Of a stretch of 58,098 nucleotides of DNA, positions 17,071 to 24,533 are shown piece by piece (positions within the stretch are counted from its first letter, which is position 1; every line of letters starts with the position of its first letter). The DNA lies in the NCBI GenBank assembly GCA_005792355.1, contig SXSC01000382.1, positions 1 through 58,098 on the forward strand, in the 5' to 3' direction. The translations under genes and the position numbers were made by a program. The notes under the pieces were generated by a model. It was not told the origin of the DNA and ran no database searches. It was given only the letters and a program-made list of their open reading frames with translations. The DNA is from Opitutaceae bacterium. Its GTDB lineage: Bacteria; Verrucomicrobiota; Verrucomicrobiia; Opitutales; Opitutaceae.

Positions 17071-17964
17071 ATGCCCCCCGGTCTCGGTTTTGCAGTGGGT
17101 GCACTGGTGGGTCGCGTTCGGCGATGGCCGTGGGCCGTGCTGGTTGCGGCCTTTAATCTGCAAATCGCATCCATCGCCGCCGGCTCACTGGCCGGCAATC
17201 CGCGCGAAATTCAAGTGTGGTCCGACCAGCCAGGCGATGAATGGTATCAAGACTCCCTTCCGATCGCGAATGGCTACATGGGCGCGCTCACTTTCCCAAG
17301 TGCCGACGGGCAGGCCGTGGTGGCCAAGCGCCAGCTCGCCGCCCGCGCCCAGCTACGCCGTCGCGGTCGATTGAAGGGGGCGTTCGTCGGTGCCAGCTTC
17401 GCCGCGACCGTGGCCTTGGTATGGATATTTCCACCGACCCACTTTTCGTCGGCTCCAGCGGTCGTAACGTCGAGCGTCACACCGCGATCGAACGTGCAAT
17501 CGCTGCCCGACGGTTCGACCATTGAGCTCAACGCTGACGCGGAAATTGCCATAGATTATTCGGCCACGCAGCGCGCCATCCGCCTGGTGAGCGGTGAGGC
17601 GCTGTTTGCGGTGCAGAAGGATCCGTCGCGACCTTTCGCCGTCACTGCGGGTGGTGTCGTGGACCGTGCAGTCGGCACCGCGTTTGCGGTGCGCCACGCC
17701 TTCGCGGCGGTGAGCGTAATCGTGACCGAGGGCCAGGTCGCAGTAGCGCGGATCGGTCCCGTGGCGGCTCCGACCGGACCCGCGGGTGTCCCCATCTTCA
17801 TCGCGGCCGGTGGGAGTGTCAAAGTGCCGGCCGATCCGGCGCTTGCCCCCGCGGTGGCCTCCTCGCCTCTTTCCGCCCCCGAATTGGCCGCAGAACTCGC
17901 CTGGCGAGGTCGTCGCGTGGAAACAAGAAATTCGATCCGTGTAATACAACCGGCCGGCCGGTAG
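17071..17964 (+). pseudogene. chimeric remnant: GH95 N-terminus fused in frame to a FecR middle portion
   Basis: This 297-codon open frame joins two unrelated gene parts. Residues 1-85 carry a signal-like segment and IQVWSDQPGDEWYQDSLPIA, then NGYMGALTF, the start of a GH95 fucosidase. From about residue 88 it becomes FecR-like: a basic stretch RAQLRRRGRLKG, one membrane segment, then LPDGSTIELNADAEI, GEALFAVQKDPSRPF and VGTAFAV, which align with the intact FecR at 50664. The FecR cytoplasmic anti-sigma domain is absent, and the C-terminal STN-like domain is cut off after LAWRGRR, where the 84-bp repeat begins and supplies the last 15 codons. It lies 17 bp after the sulfatase. It has no stop codon inside, so it may still be translated, but neither parent function can be complete. 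Junctions are inferred by comparison. Confidence 0.8.
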
Positions 17965-18005
17965 CCCGATCGGAGGATGGCGGCCGCCGGCTGATCGTGG
18001 CATGA
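17922..18005 (+). repeat. 84-bp promoter-region repeat, copy 2
   Basis: Copy of 10059-10142 with two mismatches. Its first part overlaps the 3' end of the chimeric FecR' frame and provides its stop codon. It contains the CCGGCCGGCCGG palindrome and the CCGATCGG core (17966-17973). It precedes the receptor at 18157 by about 150 bp. Its position at the break in the FecR sequence suggests it was moved or copied here by the rearrangement that truncated fecR. Confidence 0.7.
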
Positions 18006-18156
18006 TGGGCAGGTCACCGCCCCGTCTTTTTCCCGCAAACGCGCCGCCTCTCGTCGTCGTTTACCCCGTGCCTGCCAACCCCTCCGTTCGACCGAATTTC
18101 ACCCTCTCACTGTTTTGTCCCGCAACCCAAACCCACCGCTCGCAACCTCACCCACC

Positions 18157-21126
18157 ATGACCATGCGCCATCGCCACTTCATCTTCGCTCTCGCGCTCGC
18201 TGCCGCGACGAATCTCCACGCCCAGTCCGCTCCGGCGGCCGCAGCTGCGCCCGGGAAACCCAGCGCCATCCAAATGACGCCCTTTCAAGTCAGCACGGAC
18301 AAGGACCGCGGCTACTTCGGCGGCAGCACGCTGGCCGGCGGTCGCGCCGATACCCCGCTGAAAATCACCCCGGCGTCGATTTCCGTCATGACCAGGGAAT
18401 TCCTCGAGGATTTTGACCTCACCGACATGAACCAATCGTTGGCTTGGACGGTCGGCGCGGATCAGTCCCCCGGCGGCGAATCCCGGCCCTTTGGCGGCGA
18501 CCGCTTTCAGACCCGATTCCGCGGCGTCGATGGGAACGGGAATTTCCCGGTGCGCAACGGATCGCTCAATTATTATGTCGCGGACAGCTACAATTCCGAG
18601 CGCTTCGATTTTTCGCGCGGACCCAATGCGGCGCTCTTCGGCGACGGCGGTCCCGGTGGCCTGCAAGGCAGCTCGAGCAAGCAGGCGCGCTACGAGAGCA
18701 AGTTTACCACCACGTCGGCCCGGGTGGATAGTTACGGCGGCTATCGCGGGACGTTCGACACCAATTATGGCGTTGGGCCGATGGCGGTCCGGCTCAATCT
18801 GATGCACCAAAACACCAAGTCGTTTCAGGACGGCACCAGCAACAAGCAGAATGGCTTTACCCTGGCTGTTTCCTACAAGCTGGGCAGCAACACGCAATTT
18901 CGCGCCGAGGTGCAGCGCGACGGAGAACAGAATGTGGCCTATCGCAAGACCTATGGCGAAAACGCCTCCCGCTGGGACCGCAAGACCTTCAACAACGACA
19001 ATACCGCGATCGCCAATGTCGCAACTTTTGGCCTCGGGCAGATCAGCCCCACCAATGATCGGCTCATCTGGAATTTTGGGACGAACAGCTTGATGAATTA
19101 CAAGGGCAACCAGTATGAAACGGTGGGCTTGGGCTACCAGATTCCTTGGGCCGGGCGGCCGGACCTGCCGAATTTCATGCCGGGTGTCTCCAAGAGATTC
19201 TCGCTCGGGCCCGCCGACAGTTTTTATGACCGCGATTTCAACGCGCAGTCTTTCTGGCTCGATCATCGTTTCAGCTCAAACCTGTATGTCCAGCTGGGCA
19301 TCGTGAAGAACGACGGCGATCCTTCCTTTGACTACAACAATCAGCTGCCGGGCGACTACAAAATCGACGTGAATCGCCTGCTGCCCACCGGGGCGCCGAA
19401 CCCCAATTTCGGCAAAGCGTATTCTGACTTCTCCCAAGCCTTCGAATATCAGCAGGACCGGGTCCGCGAATACAAAGGTGCGGCAACCTACAAATTTGCC
19501 GCCCCCGGACTGTTCGATCTCAAGCAGCGCTTCAGCACGAACCTCGGCTGGCGCCGCGGGACCTTTGAGGGCAATGGTGGAGCCTGGCGCTGGGCCAACA
19601 ATCCGGCGTCGGCAGATTTCAACAACGCCAATCTGAATTCACTCTACTACCGCCTCTATTGGGATCAGCCGCGGCCGAAGATCGGGCCGGTGTCGCCGCC
19701 CGAGGTGGCCGGGGTCAGTTGGAAAAAAGTCGAGACAGGTGGAAACATCAACCAGCGCACGATCACCTACGCGCAGCTCGTTTCCCAGTCGACGTTCTTC
19801 AACGAACGTCTCGCGATCACGGGAAGTTTCCGGCGCGACCGGGTGCATGGAGACTTCGTCAACCGGATCGGCAACGATCCGAACACGGGGAAGAACATTC
19901 ACGGTTTTGACATCAACAACAATGGCCGGCCCGTCGTGGGCGCCCATCGCATCCGGCAGCTTTACCAGAACAGCCCCAGCGTTGGCATGGTAACCTACCC
20001 GTTTGCGGCGATGAAAAATCGCTTTCTGGCTCCCCTCGGTTTCGTCGCGAATTACTCGTCCAATTTCGCGCAGATGGCCAACGCCAACATTCCGCTGATC
20101 ACCGGCGAGCCCGCCGCCCTGACCTTTGCCAAAACGCACGATTTCGGCCTGCGCTACGCGGTGGGCGACGGCATCGCCTACGCAACCCTCACGCATTATA
20201 ATACGAAGCAGGAAAATCAGCTCAGCGGCTGGGGCAATCGCGGTGACTTCCAAAGCATCTATACCAACTTGGGCTACACCGATCCGACGCGCGCCGGCAC
20301 CACCGGCTTCGACTATCAGGACCAATCCGCCCGTCGCCTCGAGGGCTGGGAAGCCGAGATCACGGCCAATCCGACCCGGAACATCACCCTCACCGCGAAT
20401 TACTCGCATCCCCTCGTTTTTGTGGTCGAGGACAGCAAGCATCGCCGGGAGTTCTTCGCCAAGAATCTGGCGGAGTATCGGGCCGGCGCGCTGGCCACCA
20501 CCGGTCAAGTCATCGGTGGCCGCACGATCATCGATCCGGCGGCCATCTCCCGAGCCATTCTCAATATTGAAAACAGTTTGCTCGGATCTGAGCCCGGCGT
20601 GTTGGCAAATAATTTGGAACGTCATCGCATCAACCTTGCGGGTTCCTATCGTTTCAGGGATGGGACTTTCAATGGGCTGGGCCTAACTGCCGGGGTGAAC
20701 TACCGTGGTCACAAGAAAGCCGGCAGCGTGGACACCCGTCTCAAGTTTCAGATTCCCGGCACCGCTGACGCCACGCAAAACCAAATCCGCGCGGCCGCCT
20801 TCGATTACCTCTGGACGCCTCCGACGTGGTCGTCGGTCGCTGGTGCCAACTACACACGTAAATTCGGCAGGGTGCAGGCTCGCTTCCAACTCAACATCAC
20901 AAACCTGCTGAACGACTCCAAGATTCAGTGGGGTGGATACTCCGGCAACGGCGGCGGTTCCTACAGCGTCATTCAGGCCGGCACGTTCCAGAACCTGCCG
21001 GGCTCCATGACGAACAATGGCAATGCGCTCACGGTCGCCGGGGGCAATCCGCGCATGCAAGTGCTGAGCGGATTCTTCCAACCTGATCCGCGCAAGATCA
21101 GCTTCACCACGACGCTCAGCTTCTAA
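18157..21126 (+). CDS. TonB-dependent outer-membrane receptor
   Basis: A 989-residue receptor from the ATG at 18157; TTG at 18115 in frame would add 14 residues but weakens the signal peptide. The signal peptide ends at NLHAQ and is followed by MTPFQVSTDKDRG, the shared TonB-box-like motif. The plug (about residues 45-180) carries FDFSRGPNAALFGDGGPGG. The barrel ends in TTLSF. It resembles the next receptor (21363) over its whole length, including the plug and a barrel segment with LIWNFGTNSLMNYKGNQYET, so the two are tandem paralogues. The 84-bp repeat with the CCGATCGG core lies upstream and a strong terminator-like hairpin follows. Ligand unknown; a glycan is likely from context. Confidence 0.87.
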   Translation: MTMRHRHFIFALALAAATNLHAQSAPAAAAAPGKPSAIQMTPFQVSTDKDRGYFGGSTLAGGRADTPLKITPASISVMTREFLEDFDLTDMNQSLAWTVGADQSPGGESRPFGGDRFQTRFRGVDGNGNFPVRNGSLNYYVADSYNSERFDFSRGPNAALFGDGGPGGLQGSSSKQARYESKFTTTSARVDSYGGYRGTFDTNYGVGPMAVRLNLMHQNTKSFQDGTSNKQNGFTLAVSYKLGSNTQFRAEVQRDGEQNVAYRKTYGENASRWDRKTFNNDNTAIANVATFGLGQISPTNDRLIWNFGTNSLMNYKGNQYETVGLGYQIPWAGRPDLPNFMPGVSKRFSLGPADSFYDRDFNAQSFWLDHRFSSNLYVQLGIVKNDGDPSFDYNNQLPGDYKIDVNRLLPTGAPNPNFGKAYSDFSQAFEYQQDRVREYKGAATYKFAAPGLFDLKQRFSTNLGWRRGTFEGNGGAWRWANNPASADFNNANLNSLYYRLYWDQPRPKIGPVSPPEVAGVSWKKVETGGNINQRTITYAQLVSQSTFFNERLAITGSFRRDRVHGDFVNRIGNDPNTGKNIHGFDINNNGRPVVGAHRIRQLYQNSPSVGMVTYPFAAMKNRFLAPLGFVANYSSNFAQMANANIPLITGEPAALTFAKTHDFGLRYAVGDGIAYATLTHYNTKQENQLSGWGNRGDFQSIYTNLGYTDPTRAGTTGFDYQDQSARRLEGWEAEITANPTRNITLTANYSHPLVFVVEDSKHRREFFAKNLAEYRAGALATTGQVIGGRTIIDPAAISRAILNIENSLLGSEPGVLANNLERHRINLAGSYRFRDGTFNGLGLTAGVNYRGHKKAGSVDTRLKFQIPGTADATQNQIRAAAFDYLWTPPTWSSVAGANYTRKFGRVQARFQLNITNLLNDSKIQWGGYSGNGGGSYSVIQAGTFQNLPGSMTNNGNALTVAGGNPRMQVLSGFFQPDPRKISFTTTLSF

Positions 21127-21156
21127 CGAGAAGCCTGGAGCACGATTCCCTCACCG

Positions 21157-21181
21157 GAGCCCGAGGCCTCTCCTCGGGCTC
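21157..21181 (+). terminator. terminator-like hairpin after the receptor gene
   Basis: A perfect 10-bp stem GAGCCCGAGG / CCTCGGGCTC with a 5-nt loop lies 30 bp after the receptor stop codon. Only a short T run follows (TTACCC), so it is a GC-rich hairpin with a weak U tract. It separates the two paralogous receptor genes. Confidence 0.65.
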
Positions 21182-21362
21182 TTACCCGCCCGTTTACCTC
21201 TGCAACTGTCCTGACGCAGAACAAGGGGTTTGCATTCTCACGCGCGTGAACTCCTAAATTAACTCACCAACCGAGCACACCCGAGTTCGTGGCAGCCCGA
21301 GCCGATGAGCCCGGTCACCCAAACCTACCACCCCAGCCATAGCCCCGCCCCCCATCATTCCT

Positions 21363-24300
21363 ATGACCCCACCAAGCCTGACCGCCGCAGCCCGCCGCCG
21401 CCGCGTTGTCCTCATCGGCGCCTTTGGCGCCTTGTTGTCCAGCCTCCAGGCGCAGACGGCCCCGGCTGCAGCCACCTCCGCCACCCCATCGGCTAGCGGA
21501 GTGCAAGGAGGGACCCTCGTGTTGACGCCGTTCGAAGTGAGCACGGAAAAGGACCGTGGCTACGCAGCAGGCAACACCCTTTCCGGCGGCCGGATTGATA
21601 CACCGTTGGAACTTAGTCCGAGTTCCATCCAGGTCATGACGAGGCAATTCATGGATGATTTCGGGATCACCGATTTTGCCGACGCCGCAAAGTGGACGAT
21701 GAACGTAGATGTCCCCGAGGGCAACGATGCTCCGTTCGGCGGCAGTCGCTTCGAGTTCAACGTCCGTGGCGCCGGCGGCGGCGGCAACTACCCGATGCGT
21801 GACGGTATCCCGCAATACTTCGTGGCCGATGGTTACAACTCAGAACGCTTTGAGGTCGTGAGCGGCCCCAACTCCGGGATGGCCGGTCTCGGCGGTTCTG
21901 GCGGCATGGCGGGCAGCTCGAGCAAGCGGACACGGTTCAACAACCGCTCCACGAGCGTGAGCACGCGCGCGGATAACTTCGGTGGTTTTCGCGAGACCTT
22001 GGACTTCAACTATGGTTTGAACCGTTTGGCGTTCCGTGGGAATGGGCTCTACCAGGACACGAGAAGTATCCAGGCAGGCACCTCGAAGAAGCAGAAGGCT
22101 TTTACCCTCAGAGCGGAATACAAGCTGACCGACCGGACGCTCGTGAGCGCCCAGTTCGAGAAAAGTTCGGAGTGGAACACCCAGTATCGGACCACTTACG
22201 GCGACCAGCAGTCCTTGTGGAACCAGACTACGGTCAATACCAACAACACCGCGCTCACCACGACGGGCACCGGTCTCAGCCAGATCAGCGCGACCAACGA
22301 TCGTCTCGTGTATAACTTTGGGACGAAGAGCTTGATCAATTATCGCGGCATTCAATATCAGACCAACGGGATTGGTTATCAGATTCCTTGGAAGGGGAAC
22401 CCCCATGTGCCCCAGCAGTGGTTCGGCGGCGCGAATATGCTTAAAACTTTCGGGAAGGACTTTTGGCTCGGGCCGGTGGATAACTTCGCTGATCGCGATA
22501 ACATTACGCGCACGGTAACGCTCAGTCATAACTTTTCTTCCGATCTGACGGCTCGGCTCACGTGGATGAGCAGTGACGTCGATCCGGTCACCTACTGGGG
22601 CGACTTCGCCCAACCCGGCGACTACCGCGTCGACGTCAACCGCCTCCTCCCGGATGGCACGACCAATCCCAACTACCTGCGGGCCTACAGTGAGTGGGGT
22701 GCAGGCGGAAGCCAGTATCAGGAAAACGGAAACGACAACTATGAAGCCTCGGCTACGTACCGCTTCCGCCTGCCTCGCTTCTTCGATCTCAAGCAGAGTT
22801 TCACTGGCATGTATACCTACAAGACCGGCACCTATTCGGCCTGGTCCCGCACGTGGCGCCGGAACAACAACCCTGCGAACCTCGACCCGCTCAACGGCGT
22901 GAATGCGCTCACGTTCCGCACCTACTACGGCGACCCGCAGGCCCGCGTTCAGCCGATCATTAATCAAGCGGGATTGAACGCCTTGATGCCGGGCACGACG
23001 TGGGGGTGGTATGGGTCAACGGGATGGCACGCCGACAGCGAAAGAAATGGAAGGAATGCAGCCATCTACTCCACCACCTCGTTTCTCCAGGATCGTTTGG
23101 TGGTCAGCGGTAATTTTCGACGGGATAAAATCAGCAACGTGGACATGAACGGCATCAGCGTCGGTGGCCGTGCGAATGATCCCTCGAACAACTATGTGAG
23201 ATACATCGGCAATACGAATCCCGCGACCCGCCAGGCGGAAGTCGGTTACAAGGCGAGGTTCAGCGGAGAGGTCGACGCCTTTGCCATGGGCACCGTGATC
23301 TCCCCGTTTCCTGCTCGGTGGCGCTGGCTCAGCCCCGTCAAATTCGTGGTTAATTACTCGGAGAACAATCGGGAGCCCACGAGTGGCGGTCCGTTCTACA
23401 CCGGCGAACTTCCTGGTGCGCCCTTCTCCAAGACCACCGACTACGCGGTGCGGTTTTCGATTCCTGGCGGCAAAGTTTACGGCGAAGTCCGCCGGTATTT
23501 TACCAAGAATCTCGGCAACCTGATCGGCATGCCGAACACCGGAGATATCCAGACTATCTACCGAAACCTCGGTTATCTCTCCGGTTCCGATACCTATGAT
23601 TTCCAAGCCAACAGCTACCGCGACACCTCTGACCGGGATCTGACGGGCACCGAAGTCACCCTCACCGCCAACCCGACGAACAATTGGACCCTGCAGTTAA
23701 ATTACGGGCGGCCGAAGGTGCAGACCGTCAACGAACGCCCCTTCCTTCGCCTCTACCTCGCCGAGCACCGGGCGGAATTCGATGCTGGCGCGAGGCTCGC
23801 CGACGGCGCCACCGTTCCCGGCACCAACCGGGTCATTCTGAGCCAGGCGGCGATCGTCAATGCGCTGCAAAACATCGACAACGGCTTGAATGGCCTGACT
23901 TCCGGCACGATCGGCAACGGTCCGTTGCAGCGCGGCTCGGTCGCGAGCAGTTATCGTTTCCGGGAAGGGACCCTCAAGGGCCTTGGGTTGAGCGGCGGGC
24001 TCAGTTGGCGCGGCAGCAGCAAGCAGGGTAACCGCGACGCGCGGCTGAAGTTCCAAGTTCCGAACGGGACCGCCGTCACCGTGGCCCAGACTCGGGCCGC
24101 CGCCTACGACTATCTCTATGTGCCGTCTCAAGTGACGAACAATGTGGGCCTCAACTATGAACGGCGTTTCGGAAAGTATCAGGCCCGCTTCCAACTCAAC
24201 ATCACGAACCTCCTGAACAACGACGACCCGCAGTGGTCGAGCTACGGCGTGATCAACGCCGGTCAGTTGACGAACCAGAACGATGGCAACGCCCTCACGG

Positions 24301-24392
24301 TTTTGAATTCGAATCCGCGCATGCAAGTGTTGAACGGCTTCAGCCAGTATGAGCCGCGGAAGTTCGTCCTCACGACCACGGTAAGCTTCTAA
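21363..24392 (+). CDS. TonB-dependent outer-membrane receptor, tandem paralogue
   Basis: A 1009-residue receptor with a signal peptide ending at SLQAQ, then LTPFEVSTEKDRG, the shared TonB-box-like motif. The plug (about residues 60-190) includes FEVVSGPNSGMAGLGGSGG, in which the usual RGPN is altered to SGPN. The barrel ends in TTVSF. It shares long collinear similarity with the receptor at 18157, for example ARFQLNITNLLN and LNGLGL/LKGLGLS segments near the C-terminus. No CCGATCGG site is seen upstream, and a terminator lies between the paralogues, so it is probably transcribed from its own promoter. A strong terminator follows 30 bp downstream. Confidence 0.87.
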   Translation: MTPPSLTAAARRRRVVLIGAFGALLSSLQAQTAPAAATSATPSASGVQGGTLVLTPFEVSTEKDRGYAAGNTLSGGRIDTPLELSPSSIQVMTRQFMDDFGITDFADAAKWTMNVDVPEGNDAPFGGSRFEFNVRGAGGGGNYPMRDGIPQYFVADGYNSERFEVVSGPNSGMAGLGGSGGMAGSSSKRTRFNNRSTSVSTRADNFGGFRETLDFNYGLNRLAFRGNGLYQDTRSIQAGTSKKQKAFTLRAEYKLTDRTLVSAQFEKSSEWNTQYRTTYGDQQSLWNQTTVNTNNTALTTTGTGLSQISATNDRLVYNFGTKSLINYRGIQYQTNGIGYQIPWKGNPHVPQQWFGGANMLKTFGKDFWLGPVDNFADRDNITRTVTLSHNFSSDLTARLTWMSSDVDPVTYWGDFAQPGDYRVDVNRLLPDGTTNPNYLRAYSEWGAGGSQYQENGNDNYEASATYRFRLPRFFDLKQSFTGMYTYKTGTYSAWSRTWRRNNNPANLDPLNGVNALTFRTYYGDPQARVQPIINQAGLNALMPGTTWGWYGSTGWHADSERNGRNAAIYSTTSFLQDRLVVSGNFRRDKISNVDMNGISVGGRANDPSNNYVRYIGNTNPATRQAEVGYKARFSGEVDAFAMGTVISPFPARWRWLSPVKFVVNYSENNREPTSGGPFYTGELPGAPFSKTTDYAVRFSIPGGKVYGEVRRYFTKNLGNLIGMPNTGDIQTIYRNLGYLSGSDTYDFQANSYRDTSDRDLTGTEVTLTANPTNNWTLQLNYGRPKVQTVNERPFLRLYLAEHRAEFDAGARLADGATVPGTNRVILSQAAIVNALQNIDNGLNGLTSGTIGNGPLQRGSVASSYRFREGTLKGLGLSGGLSWRGSSKQGNRDARLKFQVPNGTAVTVAQTRAAAYDYLYVPSQVTNNVGLNYERRFGKYQARFQLNITNLLNNDDPQWSSYGVINAGQLTNQNDGNALTVLNSNPRMQVLNGFSQYEPRKFVLTTTVSF

Positions 24393-24422
24393 TCTCCCGC
24401 GCATCAGTGCGTGTCACTCCCA

Positions 24423-24453
24423 AGAGCCCGGTGTCCTGCGCCGGGCTCTTTTT
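24423..24453 (+). terminator. intrinsic terminator at the end of the receptor cluster
   Basis: A perfect 9-bp stem AGAGCCCGG / CCGGGCTCT with a 9-nt loop is followed by TTTT. It lies 30 bp after the receptor stop and marks the end of the glycan-utilisation cluster. Confidence 0.8.
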
Positions 24454-24533
24454 GCAAGCGCGCATTGTCCCCGCTGACTCGACAACACCGGTGAATTTCC
24501 ATTGGTGGAGCGACTGCCCCAACGCCCGACTCC

